Shown here one piece after another: positions 36,501 through 49,200 of a stretch of DNA of 64,000 nt (position 1 is the stretch's first letter; every line of letters begins with the position of its first letter). A model generated the notes under the pieces. That model was given only the letters and a program-made list of their open reading frames with translations. It was not told where the DNA came from and did no database searches. The stretch spans positions 593,001 to 657,000 of the forward strand of contig JAODTK010005911.1 of assembly GCA_026419785.1 (NCBI GenBank), given 5' to 3'. Origin of the DNA: Sclerodactyla briareus. Taxonomy: Eukaryota > Echinodermata > Holothuroidea > Dendrochirotida > Sclerodactylidae. The translations under genes and the position numbers were made by a program.

Positions 36501-39210
36501 ACAACATTCAATTATGGTTGCGAACAGCATCTGCTGTTGATTGAGACTGCATGGGCGGTATGCGTTGATGACCATATACAGGAACAAATGTGACCTAAGC
36601 TGATCTCTAACCTGACCACAAAAAAACAGTAGATATATAGAATTGCGACAGCAACACTGCTTCGCAACACCAACATCAAGAAGATACTATTTTTTGTTGC
36701 TGTACAACATATTTTGCTATTTACTTTATGGGAAAGATTCTGTAAAATTTCTTTATTCGTATGAATCTGACCTGTGGTCACTGTTTTTTTTTTCCTGTTT
36801 TGCAATCATAAGAGCGGCTGCCCCCCCATATGGATTGGGGCGAAAAATTTAATCGACCAGAACAGAATACGACATGATGTTTTAATGCAAACGGTTTCGT
36901 TGGGGGTAGGGTGAAGTGTCAAAATACGTTATTCCAACTTAGGTTATTTTTCTATTCGTTCTCATGAGACTCCAAATGGAGACTAAACTGGTACTGATAG
37001 TGTTCGCAAAAGTAGCATTCCTTTACCAGGGCAATAGCAAAGTGAGGAGCGGGGTGTCACCCTCCCAAATGTTTCAGCCTTGGCAAATTTCGGTAGTGGC
37101 CAAAAAAGGGAGAAAAGAGGGAAGGGAAAGAAAAGAAAAGAGGAGAGGAGGAAGAAAGAGGAAAAGACGAGAGAGAAAGGAAGAAAGAGGGGAAGGGAAA
37201 GAAAAAGGAAGTGAAGGGAGTGAAGGGGAAGACAGGGATGGAAAGTGATAGAAAGAAATACAACGGAAGCCAGACTTTATTATCAGGCTTTTCGACTTTT
37301 GGCTCTATCTAATTGACCATTCAGCGTCGGCAAGAGAATGCCACGTTGGCAAAAAATAGATACTGCGAGGCCCGGCGCTGTCGGTGGAAATGGGAAGAGT
37401 GACCCGAGTCTGTTAGCATTTCGGCAAAAGGGGGAATGCAGCGTACGATAATAGCGTTTGACATTCTATTTTTCTGAGTTTGTTCAGTTCTTCAAGGTTT
37501 TTTGTTTCCTATTTGTCATAGATTCCAGAATACATTAGTTCGGAGCATTTTGCTGAGAACAATTAAAAAAGAAATTTCCCCGGACCTTACCAATTGAAAG
37601 CAGTCGGTTTTAGGCAGGAAGTCATGCGAGTGGCAAAAGTGCAAGAGTGGAAAGATTGTCTGAAATTTGTACTGAATAGCTGAAAAAATTTGATCAATTG
37701 CCCCATTGAAGTGTTAAAATTTTTGGCACTCCGCGCTCAGTGTCAAACACTGTCTGCGGTCCTACCACAAAGAGTTGCAATAAAAATCGGGCATTGTTTT
37801 GGGATTAGGCAGATTTTCGACGTCCCAAATTGAAAGGGTCCGCGTACGTGGTGAGCAGGGTCGGGTAAATTACTGGATGCCCAATTTCACTAAAAATATT
37901 GCAACAGATTGCATCTGAAGGAATTAATATTCAATCCTCACACATATCAGTCACCATTGCCGGATCCGGTGGGCAAAAACATCATCTCTACACCCCCAAT
38001 AACCAAACCTTCGCTATGACCGATGTTTACTGTTTTGAGCCATTAGGAGCCACCGTTTGTTAAATTAGGTGAAAGGTCTCAATGTTAAATGCAAAATTCG
38101 CAGCACTTCTGCCTTATGTGTGACCAGGGGCATGCGTGCATCACCCGACCCAGCGATATTATATGCCATTAGATATCTTCGAATTTGCATTAGAAACACA
38201 AGTTTTTGCAAAAGTAAGCTGCCCTCCCTGTACAGGAAACGTGGGTACGGTTCATGGGTCTTTTTTTGTTCAGGGGTATGGGATAGAATGAAATATGACC
38301 TGCTGGAAAAAATTGTTCATGCATTTCAATTTTTTTCCAGACATTTATGGATATTGTACAAACTCGTTGTTGTAGATACACTTACAAAGTGTTATCAAAT
38401 GTGGCACCATTTTGAATCTAACATATTGATGACTCAAAAATCAGCAAAGGGGAGGTGGACCACCCTCCCCTTAGACTCTCCCCCATGTCAGACATCCATG
38501 CCAAATCTGCCCCCCATCATAAAACCCTGTTGCCGCCCCTGGTTCACAGAGTGATTGGGTAGGGAGAATTCAGGTAGGGGCTGGGAAGGGGGAAAAGGAC
38601 TAGAAGGTGGGGCATCCATTGGAGAGTAGAAGCAGTAGTGGGACAAACAGACCGATGAACCGACCGAACCAGACAGATTAAATAGATGAATTATGAATAA
38701 ATCATCAATCAATTATTATTGGTGGTAGCTCATTTGACAGATCAAATTGCATCACCAGGTGGTTATCTGTTACAGTGACGTCACTGTGTATTCAAGACAC
38801 AGGCTCTGCATGCTAGGGTACCGTTCGTGATGATCCGCCCCACGGCAACGACAGAAAAACATTAATTGAGTGACTTAACGCCATAACACTTTTTATAGGA
38901 ATTCCACCACTAACTATTAGAGTACTTGTTGCCTCCTTCAAACCCTTGACAGCCAGCATACTTTCACTTCATAAAAAAATAGAAGAATTGATGTTCAGTC
39001 ATCACAATATGCAATCAACAAAGATATTTTGTGGTAAAGCTATGTTTGTAGCCAGCTACCTGATTCAACTTCAAGAATATTCAATTACCACAGTGACCAC
39101 TACAGCAAAGGGACCGTCAATAGCCCAGCAATGGACAGCACCGGAGCTATGTGGTCAAACTAGCTTATTGACAGACACTATTTACTAGGCTGGTAGCGAG
39201 TGATTGATCA
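36501..39210. other. Intronic sequence with a purine tract
   Basis: Positions 37,105-37,250 are almost all purines (GGAAAGAAAAGAGGAG-like). The 161-residue plus frame at 38,069-38,551 has no recognisable domain and is not taken as a gene. A weak cadherin-like minus-strand phrase (AIDGPFAVVVTVVIEY) near 39,080-39,130 lacks splice support. Confidence 0.3.
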
Positions 39211-39221
39211 TTATAAGTCCC

Positions 39222-39668
39222 CATAGCTCAGGTGATGAAGAGGTCTAGAGATTGTGTTTTCTCTTATTCGTGCAGCTTTTTCAGGTTGATGAGGTGGTCG
39301 GAGATTGTTTCTCATCGTTGTAGCTCAGGAGATGAGGAGAGTCAGGAGATGTGGTTTTCTCTATCGTGGTAGCTCAGGGTGATGAGGAGTCTGGAGATGT
39401 GGTTTTCTCTATAACTGGCAGCTAAGGGTGATGAGGTCTGGAAATGTGGTTTTCTCTATTATGGCAGCTCAAGGTGTGGAGGTCTGCGAAATGTGGTTTT
39501 CTCTATTCTGGGCAGCTCAGTTTGATGAACAGGTCTGGAGATGTGGTTCTCATTTGGGTAAGCTTAGGGTGGATGATGAGGTCTGGAGATGTGGTTTTTT
39601 TCTCTATTAGTGGTAGCTCAGGGTGATGAGGAGGTCTGGAGATGTGTTTTTCTATTTGGGGCAAGATC
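39222..39668 (+). repeat. ~52-bp minisatellite, 8-9 units
   Basis: The motif AGCTCAGGGTGATGAGGAGG, then TCTGGAGATGTGGTTTTCTC, then TATTATGGC repeats with numerous one- and two-base gaps. It is intronic. Confidence 0.85.
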
Positions 39669-39954
39669 AGCTTCTTTTTTTTTCAGTGTGAAATTAATTC
39701 ATTATCCTCAGACACAGTTTCATGTCCGAATATGAATGCTTAGCACACGTGCGACAGGAATATCAAAAAAGCGGCGGCACTTCTCCTCTCTGCGACCTAT
39801 TCCGATATTATGAAATGATGCTGACCAATTATTAGATCATACCACATACTGATTAGGCATTGAGAAATATAGCTACATTTAGGACACACTTAGGGGGACG
39901 TGGTATCATTGTAAATAAGTTACCTAGTTGTCGTGTGGATGAGTTGGGTGTTGT

Positions 39955-39999
39955 CCCCCTCCCCCCCCCCCCCCCCCCCCCCCCCCCCACCCCCCCCCC
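39955..39999 (+). repeat. Poly-C run (poly-G on the minus strand)
   Basis: About 43 C with one A. On the sense strand of the cadherin gene this is a G tract able to form G-quadruplexes. The exact length is unreliable in sequence data. Confidence 0.9.
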
Positions 40000-41880
40000 A
40001 TCTACCACGGGGATATAGATTCATCATTATTCATTATTACTTTGAAGATTAAACAAGGATCTGCATCACTTTTTGTTTTTGGACTAACTAGCCTATGGAA
40101 TTGCACTGCAATTTGTGGCCCTAGTGGTACGTTGTGTATAGATGGCAAACGATCAGACAATGCTGAAAAACATCAACACACCATTTCAACAGGCTACATA
40201 TGGCACAGCATGTGTCATCCCTCACCCATTGAAATGGTGTTAAGGTGAATGTTTTCTCCAGTTAGGGGTCAAGTTAGCACTAGTTGAAAGCCAGCCTCAC
40301 ACTGTTCATAGTACTGTGCAAATAAACCATGAGCTTTCACAACGTGTTCTTGAATGCACACTGGAGAACAGGGATAACCACTACCATTCAAAAGGTCCAT
40401 AACTCGAGAAATAGGAAAGAAATATTGAAGTGATTACTCAGGTGTGAAAAGCGATTAATTCTTTCAACGATCCATCTGCCATTACAAAACTAGGTAGGTA
40501 AGAAAAAAAAAACACTTGTTGCAACCATCAGCCAGCCCCTTGGGTGGCTATATGGCTTGCTGGCCTCAGCGATCCCAACATCATGCCTTCCATGCAGATA
40601 TAAAGGCCACTATGTCTACATAACTTGCCCTATTGCTACCCTAACTAGCCGCCCTCGGTCCCTCTTTCAGTTACATACACTGAATAGTTCCCCTACTGAA
40701 TTATTTATATATTATCATCTTGACTGGTCTATTCTGAAGGTTCCCTGTGGGGTGATCAAGGGGCGTACACAAGTTCACCACTTGCCCGTCATCCATCATC
40801 CGCCTGCATGAAGAGGGAGGGAAAAAAAAACAATATCTAAAGATCAATTGTGTCCACACACATCTCAGATGGGAGAGTAGAGAATAACAGTCCACAGGCC
40901 CTCTAGTGCAAGGAATTCAACTGTGATACACAGCCTTCCCACTTATCTCTGTTGACCTAATCAATGTACTTTGTCTCCTTAGGGTGGTGATGAAAGAATT
41001 ACATGCTACAGTGTGGGTATCTTAAAGCTGCATCGCTCTTGTGCTGAGTAAGCATCCTGGCATACATACTCACCCAGGGACACACTTGTGCACCAGTTCG
41101 ATAACAAGGGGGTCATGCTCCAAGTTCTGCCCCCTGCATGTTAGGGGAAGTGGGGTCGGCAAGTCTTCTTCCCTTCATAAATAACTATAGCATCAGTTCT
41201 GTTTCTATCAACCCCCCGGCACAACTTTGGACTTTCAATTCCACAATATGGATTCTGCCATAGTGATGAAGCTTGTTCTGCAGGCATCCTCCACACCTTG
41301 GAACCTTTTAAAGAAGTAGGACAAAGCCTGTAATACCCAGTCTGTTAACAGATGTTATATCGAATTGGAGTCACTTCTCCCCTAAATCCCAGGTCCCCAT
41401 CCTCGTCCACACACGGCACGGTTTCTTAAACAACTCATATTGGTTTCATGGAGCCACAGTATCAAATGAATGTAAGCATAGTTCTTTGTAGGAAGTCTCC
41501 TATAATATGGATTAGAGAATAATGGTTCAAAAGCTTATCACATATATTCATAATATGTTCTATATTGTCCATGACTCAAAATCGACCCATGCCCCCTAAA
41601 TTCCTGAAGACAGTGAATGTGCCATGTGCAGTAATTCACAGTCCAGGATATATCCTATACACACCCACACACACAGCAGATGGACAGAACAGAAACACAC
41701 TATGACAAAGGACTTGATAAAAGTTCAGGCAGACATTCGTTAGCTTCAGCTCACTCATTCCATGTAGGTAGATCATAATACTCAAGGTTCAATTTTCAAT
41801 CTCTTTATTTTGAATGAGCACCTGTGGGAAGATCATTGTGGTTATTGAATGGGGTTGAATTTCTTGTATAGGTATGCGCA
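40000..41880. other. Intronic sequence, nothing recognised
   Basis: No convincing exon, RNA gene or array. Confidence 0.3.
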
Positions 41881-41889
41881 CTCCACGTT

Positions 41890-42037
41890 ACTGCTTTATG
41901 AACAAAATACGCACCCATGCTGTATATATGACGGTTCCATTCATAAGACGTTTCTGCATGTGATGAACAGGGGATATCAGCTAGCTCCAGGAATAAATTC
42001 ATCTATGTTTGTAACTGGTATTGTACAGTAACGTTGG
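41890..42037 (-). CDS. Candidate cadherin exon J, frame-broken
   Basis: The acceptor is CTGATTTTTCAG|GACCTC. One frame gives TSNVTV and the next TIPVTNIDEFIPGAS; together these match the final strand and a D.NEF.P-type linker. It follows exon I, which ends ASDARWEPE, so the repeat order is correct. One to three frame breaks are needed and the end is undefined. Confidence 0.45.
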
Positions 42038-42697
42038 AGGTCCTGAAAAATCAGAAAGAATTGGACTATCATAAACAGGACATGGAAGTTATAAAGTGCT
42101 GGCTCAATTATACCCGAGAATAATTTGAAACATTGGTGCTCGTCTGATTGAACGAAAAATAGTCAAACAGTGATTGCATTTGGTTTGTGCAGACTCTGGC
42201 ATTGAGCAACTCTAAGCAAGAACATTGATCAATAGCATCTTGCAATTGGTAAAATATTTACAATCGTCATTTTCCCAACTGTTGGAATGCTAAATGTGGG
42301 TTTATATGCAGGCTGGCAAGGCTCAATTGCTCATTCAGAAAGCACAAATGACAGTTGGTTTTGTCTAACCGCACTTGCCCGATTCCTCAACTAAGTGAAA
42401 ATGAAAAACCGTACCCAGATGCGAAGTTGCCTCAAGGTCCACCAAAATCTGTTCTGAGGGACCAGCGGAATAAGCCCTGGGCTAAGGGTTGTTCAATCCT
42501 TCATCAGCTGGGTGGCTACTAAGTCATCAATGACAGAGGTAACATTGTTACTGCTTACACTGATGTGTTTGTAGAGAGCACTGCACAACAGTAAATATGA
42601 GCACGCCTTTTATTCTATTAACATCTGAGGCAGTCGAAGAAGGCTCACCCTTTTGATGAAATACTTGTTCCCACCCCATCAACCATTGTCCTAATAC
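42038..42697. other. Intron between exons I and J
   Basis: Nothing recognised. Confidence 0.35.
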
Positions 42698-42904
42698 CTT
42701 CTGGTTCCCATCTAGCATCAGAGGCAATCACGACCTTGGTAAACTCTGGCGAGTTCATAGTCCAGACCTCTCTGACCAGTAAATTTCCCGGGTGTGAGCG
42801 AATGATAAAGAGAGATCTGATCTGCAAATCGTAGGTTATCACATCGGGGGGTCTCCATAAGCCAGTGGCGTTCACTACAAAAGTATCATAGGAACATCGA
42901 GGCA
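42698..42904 (-). CDS. Cadherin-type exon I
   Basis: The acceptor is CCTCCTCTTATAG|TGCCTC and the donor ACCAGAAG|GTATTA. The frame is open for the whole 207 bases. It reads VPRCSYDTFVVNATGLW, then DVITYDLQIRSLFIIRSHPG, then NLLVREVWT, then TKVVIASDARWEPE. This follows the EC pattern: first strand, ITY strand, LF.I...G.L.V, then VIASDA. A cysteine sits where the linker should lead into the repeat, as in exon F. Confidence 0.72.
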
Positions 42905-43157
42905 CTATAAGAGGAGGAATGTAAGAATAGGACATGCAGTTACATCAAATTCAGACCACATTTTAGATAAGAATATTTGGTAGGTTTTGGTTGAAACAAG
43001 CAATATATATCCACATTTTTACCAACATGTTACATTTGCCAGGCACTCTGAAAATCTCGTCAGCCTGTAAGTCGATTATATATATAACAGCATTCATTCT
43101 ATTATTAAACTGGACCTGGAGGGATATTGAAGAATTGCCAGAAGCAACTTTCAAATC

Positions 43158-43415
43158 GATGTTGGAAGCCGGCAACCTTCAAATCAGATGTTGGAAGCTG
43201 TCAACCTTCAAAATCAGCTGTTGGAAGCTGGCAACCTTCAAAATCAGAAATTTGGAAGCTGACGCAACGTCAATCATATGTTTGGCTGACAACCTTCAAA
43301 TCATAGTTGGAGCTGTCAACCTTCAATCATATGTTGGAACGGCACCCTTAAATCAGATTTGAAGCTGTCACCCTTCAAATCAGCTGTTGGACGCTGGCAC
43401 CCTTTAAATCAGATG
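43158..43415 (+). repeat. ~29-bp minisatellite, about 9 units
   Basis: GTTGGAAGCTGTCAACCTTC then AAATCAGAT repeats head to tail with one-base gaps. The plus-strand open frame across it is a repeat artefact. Confidence 0.85.
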
Positions 43416-43864
43416 GTGGAAGGGCAAGAACAATCTTGTGGTGTGGTGCACATCACACGTCTTAGAGTCAAAAGACGAACAATAAAAGACGTCCAGACTA
43501 TTGCAGGTCATACCATGATATTTAAACTCATACAACCTTGCCCTAAATACAACCTATTTGCCCTCTACCCAAAAAAAAAAAAAAAAAAATGATTTAACTA
43601 ATATCCAGTCATTCTTACATTGATTTTTCTTTACTTGTACACAAGCAAAATGCCAATTATTCATCATCTGTATATATTCACAATTAAAAAAAAATGGAAT
43701 TGTCTTTGCAATGACCGGGACCAATTGGTACTCTCTGGACAAGCCCATTCATAAATGGTCTCAGTAAGCTGCAGGCAATACTTTCAAGAATGTTGAATAA
43801 CTTGACCTTTAATGACCACTGATGACCTTGGAATAGACTAGAATTTATTTGTTCATTCCCACCT

Positions 43865-44240
43865 GAACAACTACTTCTTCCACTACTTAATCCTCCGTTT
43901 CAATTTCCACTCACAATAAACGGCTCCAGTCCATAAAACTCTCCACACAGACAGTAATTCCCACCCAACAATTCCCATCTTGACAAATCCCACCTAGACA
44001 AGTTTCTACGTGGACATCCGAACAGCTCTTACCAAGACAAATCCCACCCCGACATTCCTCGTTGACAATTCTTTACCAGGACAACAAACACCCAGGAAAT
44101 TTACCATGACAGACAACTACATTGATAAAATTATCACCCTGACAAATCCCACCCTGGCAACTGCCCAATTAAGCTGACAATTTCTGAACACAAAAGGTAC
44201 CATCTGGATACGATCCCTACTCTGACAACTGCACCAAGCA
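43865..44240 (+). repeat. Degenerate ~20-bp repeat (GACAAATCCCACC)
   Basis: GACAAATCCCACCTAGACAA and close variants recur over about 370 bases with irregular spacing. Confidence 0.5.
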
Positions 44241-45070
44241 CAATGGTAGCAGTTGTCTGAGGGTGGGGGTGTTCTGGTGGCATAAGCTGTCTTGGGTCAG
44301 AGGTGTCCAGTCACTCTTTGATAAACTATTTACCAGTGATGACATGCGTCCCGCATGTCAGGCATCTCTGGCACTGTTTGTAGATCGTAGAACACTTCCC
44401 CCCCCCAAAGACAGGGGGACAGGCTTAGACGGTTATCAAAGAGGTCACCGTTTGTAATCCGAAACGTGTGACGAGGCTGGGCATCAGGAGATTAACCTGA
44501 GTAAAAATGTTTGCATATAATGTCATATATTATAATTCCACCAACCCCAAGCTTCCCATTAATGTGAATAAGGATTTGATTGGCTAATCCATCACGTAGC
44601 TGTCGTGTTATTTTTGCAAGGACAGTCAGTGTTTATGCAATAAAACAGTCGCTGTGGTCAGAGTAAACACAACATCGAAATACTGCTCGATTTGATGCGT
44701 CTTAAGTGAACGCAGTAAGTACTTTTCAAACGCAAATGTAAGTTGCATGAGCCTTTGGAATTGCTTATGGTTACAAGGCACAGATTAGGGCTTCCGGTAT
44801 ATGCGCCTCGTAGGGCGTTACTGCCTCAATGGAAACGGGCAAAAAGACACATTGCAAGTGCAGTCGTTGAACGTCATGTTCCCACACGCGCGGGAAACTC
44901 TCCGGTTCGGCATGTGTGGTTTGTATTGCGTCTCCGTGGAAATACGCACAGTGGAACTGCCAATCTTTTGTGAATGCATGGTACACAATGCAATTTACTG
45001 CGATCAGATAATGCAGATGTGTGTCGGTGTGTGGTAAGACAGAATATATCTCCGAACCCTTTAGGTGTTC
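44241..45070. other. Intronic sequence, nothing recognised
   Basis: Several overlapping short frames on both strands, none with a domain. Confidence 0.3.
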
Positions 45071-45074
45071 GGGG

Positions 45075-45695
45075 GATATTATGGTTTTGGGGGGTGGTTT
45101 TGGGGGTAGCCGCCAGCTCCACGCACGCCGCCAGAAACTTTGTGCATTAGCGCATAACTCGGTAACGCTTTATCTGATACGATCAGGAAACTTGGTACAC
45201 ATGGCCGTCCCTAGCAGAATCTCGGATGAGATCGAAGTGGGCGTAACAGCATGTCTGCTGCCTCTATTTTGCGGGTTTTAAACAAAAAAAATTGAACTTG
45301 GTGGGTGGGGACAAAAAATGGTCCAAAAAACATGGACAGTGATTTCAAGTTCACTGGAGGTAAAATTGTGGGGTTTTTTCGGAATATACAGAGTAGTCGA
45401 TTATTAAATGAAATTAGTGAGGGGGACAAAACTTGGTCCGAAAACATGACAGTATTTCAAGGTCACCAGGGGGCAAATTTGCGTTTTGTTGCGTTTGTTC
45501 TAACTTCCGGTTTGAACAAAACTTGGGGAAAGGAACTTACAGTTGGTCCTGAACAACAGGTAGGGCATTTCAAAGTCATCAAAGGTCAATGGACATGGAA
45601 TTTTAATGTGCTTTCTTCAAACAAGGTCACGAAGGCCATTTCTGTGGGGATATACACGTTGGCGGTTTACCCGCCACCACATATCTAGTTTTCTT
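45075..45695 (+). repeat. Dispersed repeat family 2, copy 2
   Basis: It matches 16,845-17,510 in block order: ATAACTCGGTAACGCTTTA, AAACTTGGTACACATGG, AATCTCGGATGAG, AACAAAACTTGGGGA-like phrases, and GGCGGTTTACCC then CTAGTT at the end. Same orientation. Confidence 0.65.
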
Positions 45696-45754
45696 CAGTG
45701 AAAGTTTCTAAAGAGTGTTCCATACACTATGGTGAGGATGGAGTGTTTGTGTTG

Positions 45755-45840
45755 AATGTGTAATAATAAAAAACAATATTTTTCCTATCTTATAGCACGT
45801 TTCATGTCAAAGACATGCTCAAAGCGCTTTAACATTAAAG
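45755..45840 (-). mobile_element. Interspersed-repeat 3' tail (AAAGCGCTTT type)
   Basis: On the minus strand TTAAAGCGCTTTGAGCATG, then GTGCTATAAGA and a TTATTA tail closely resemble the 3' tail at 57,395-57,470. Such tails are common on SINEs and LINEs across animals. The body upstream (45,840-46,165) is not recognised. Confidence 0.5.
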
Positions 45841-46172
45841 ATGTGTAGCCAGTAGTTTGCATGTGTAACCAGGAATTTCTTCAGAAGAGTTCCAACGGTG
45901 TGCTAACAGCGTTCGAATAGCTGGGTAGATCGCGAAATGCCTCCTCAAATGAGCAAGATGCCTACATATTTTGGAAGGGTATAGCAGTCGGTTGTACACA
46001 AATCTATGGGAGCATGTTTCTACAATTCCTCTCCCAAATTGCTTACACAAGTGTTGGGCACTATTCCAAACCATATGTACAGTGAGTATTTGTGAACAGA
46101 CTTCTAACATACTCAGTGAGATGAGTTTTGGACAAACCTTGTATCATCTTGAATACACTGTTAATCAAGTAC

Positions 46173-46294
46173 CTGGATTGTGAAATTTCCAGGATTGCCG
46201 TGTTAATCATCACCATTACATTCTTGGTGTTAGGAGAAAGATCTTCAGCATCCAGAGAGAAATCCGAGTGATGACACCAAATTTCAGTAAAAAC
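46173..46294 (-). CDS. Candidate cadherin exon H
   Basis: The acceptor is TTCTTTTTCTCTTTCAG|GTTTTT and the donor AATCCAG|GTACTT, both strong. The frame is open: VFTEIWCHHSDFSLDAED, then LSPNTKNVMVMINTAILEIS. AEDLSPNTKNVMVMI resembles the A.D.S....V.V.V end of an EC repeat and recalls exon G (AADSNSSFPNYVNDK). No calcium linker follows within the exon. Moderate support only. Confidence 0.45.
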
Positions 46295-46299
46295 CTGAA

Positions 46300-49200
46300 A
46301 GAGAAAAAGAAGATGGGATCTGTTAAAGTGCACACAGTCCTGCCCAACAAAATGTGAACAAGAAAAGGAAGCTAAAAGGCTTAATGATTTCTGGCTCAAT
46401 ACTGTCCAGACGGATAAACACAAGGACATGACCAGATTTATGGGAAAAACCTATGACATTCTCATGAATTTCCCATTTTTCACAAGAAATACCACCATTC
46501 TTGACAAAACAACAGGTTCTCATACTCTTGTAAAAAGTTACCCACTGAAGTTCAACCTGATAGGCTTACCATTCTGGACTCTCATATTTGACCTCATGTG
46601 ACCTCAGATGGACCTATGACCAGACCTAAAACAATAAGGTCATGTATAATCAAGGGGAAACACACTATATGAGCTTCATCAAGTTCCATTCTCAATGGTC
46701 ATGGGTGAAGAGCCACTCTACCGTCTATCATTCGCATGGGTGATTGTTGGAAACATGGTCCTTCCATTTGACACCTAGCAGCCATCACCATGTGGTAAAG
46801 CCATAGGTCAACCAAGACATACTAGGGCTATGATAACCCAAATCTTAAAGTACATTGCAGGCTTGGATACAAAAGAGGTTATATGGAGAAGAATTGAAAA
46901 CTGCTCTGACTCTTGTGACTTTTTCTGCCAAATCGAAATCGGGGGCAGTAAGTAAGTAAGATTTAGGAAGTTAAATCTCCTTTTAGAGGACGGCTGAATC
47001 CCCCTCCTCCACTTCAGAGAAATGTTGGCATTTCAGGTGGCCTTAGATGCAGTTGAGTGCATTATGATACACTCCTACACCACCCTCATTTGTTCCCACA
47101 AATTAAATGTGAATTTTTCACGTCCTTAGATGACACTACTACTAAAGATCTCTTGATTTTTTCTGCCACATTGTACTGAGCTCCATGGGCGGTAAGAGTA
47201 GTAAGTGGACTCTTGGAAGTGGGTAATTCGTACCTAAAGCGACTGGTACCGGCGCTGGAAATGTTGGCATGTTTGTCGGCATTTTACCATGAATTTGGCC
47301 AGTCAGCTGAAGCATTCGGACATTCAGCTTTTTACTTTTGCCTTTTCGCTCCCCAAATTTTCATAAAATGTTTGTCATGTTTTTCCCCAATATTTCTTCT
47401 CAGAAAAATGTGTAAGGAAACCCCCCCCTCCCCCCACCCAGTCGTATAGAATAATTTGCATGTTCACAATGTCTTCAGATGCTGCCAAAGTTTGCTGCTC
47501 TGAATCTTGTGATGTTTTCTGCAAAATGTGCTGAGCACATGGGCAGTGCCCATCGTTGTAATGTGGTCGAAATCTCACTTTTCATGGGCCGTCAAGATCC
47601 TCCAGTCAGTACATACTACTAGATGAACCAGGTCATAGGATTTTTTTCCTGCCACACACGTTCCCCGAAAAATAATAAAGTATCGAATTTCATTGAGTTA
47701 CAGATGACGGGAACTGGTCGTCAAAATACACTCAGGATATTGCGGCGAAGCCGCTTCTTAAAAACTTTTGCACAATTGGTTATTATTTTAAAAATAATAC
47801 TTTGCCATCTTTTCCTGAATTTCGCAGGGTCCAGTTTGAAATTTTGATCCATCATGTCAGAATTCTTCCTCTCTCAAATTTTTGTTATTCCATGTTGGCT
47901 GTCTCTTTGTGGACCATGGTAAAACTCTTTCTTTTGTCCAAATTGGGTGCTAAGATGAGAGGCGGGAGCTTCCTCCTCGTCGGTCCATGCCTCAGCTGAC
48001 TAACCAGGACGCTATGTGTTATATTTTAGGTCACATGCAGAATTATTAAAATTGCACTAGTTATTATGAAAAAATTGCTTGAGGGCAATTTGCAGATTTC
48101 GGAACAAGATATTTCCGCGAATTGGTTGTACGAGAATTTAATCCTATACTAATCCCTAGGTCATAACAATATACAATATTGATTGCCGCTCAGGCCTCGA
48201 TTTTTAGATTTTGTTCTGGTTGTCGTTGGACAACCACCGAGCTGTTGCGATTTTTGGTTCTCCAAAGAGAAATAATGGTTGTCCGGCAAGGTACCAGTCA
48301 TGATTGAGCGCTCTCTCTGTTTCTGCGCTTCAATGTGCCAGGCTACCAATGTTTGGAGAGCCCTCCAAGCATTGGACATTCCCCTACACAACAACACCTA
48401 TAGATGCCAAATGAGTTTCACAGAATTTACAGAACATTAATTCACTCTCCTTGTAATATCATAGCAATGGTTTATAGGCAGGGTTTAACAGCCACAACTC
48501 TTGAAATTTGCGTTGCCGGTCTCTTCATTTTGTTTTTTTTTGTTATACTGGCCTTGGCTTATCCTTCCTGCTTTTTTTCTGGCTTCTTAATTGAGGAGCA
48601 GTAGTGCCAACATTGTTCAAAAGATAAAAAGACCAAGTCTAATTCACGCTGGTTACAGGGACTATTATTAGTTTACTATGATATTCTACACCAGTGTTTA
48701 GGCTAGGTTTCAAAATGTGGGGAATTCACCCCCTCACAATGTTCAAAGAGGGATTTTGAAATCTAGGGGGGAGGGATTCTCAGAAAAATGGATCAATGAG
48801 CAGCAGTTCTTAGATATGCATACCACCCGAACAGTTAGCAGAGTGCACCACATTAGCAGTTTTGAACAATAGGATGTATTTGATGAAGGGGTTACAGCCT
48901 CCCTCTTGGTCCAAGTTTGTCTCACTGACTCCCTCTATCCCAACTTTTTTCTGGCTGTATAGTGATGTTCTTCCCAGGCAAAATTGTATTTTGTGTGAAT
49001 AAATGAGAAAAAAAAAAATGATAAGTTTACAATGTTAGCTATTCCCACAAGGTAGACCGCAGTGGCCTAGCTACTGAACTTGCTATGATTTTGTACAGGG
49101 ACCACATATAGCCTAGATAGAAAGTGATTATCTGAAGACACTTGCAAATAACATGTTTTGATTTTTTGTGAAATGTGTGTTGTATCAACTTCATCTACCA

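Noticed and set aside
37057-37263. Phe/Ser-rich minus-strand frame
   Set aside because: Translation of a purine/pyrimidine tract.
38069-38554. 161-residue plus-strand open frame
   Set aside because: No recognisable domain, no splice or promoter context, ordinary intron composition.
39080-39130. AIDGPFAVVVTVVIEY on the minus strand
   Set aside because: Weak resemblance to an EC strand, with no splice sites in phase.
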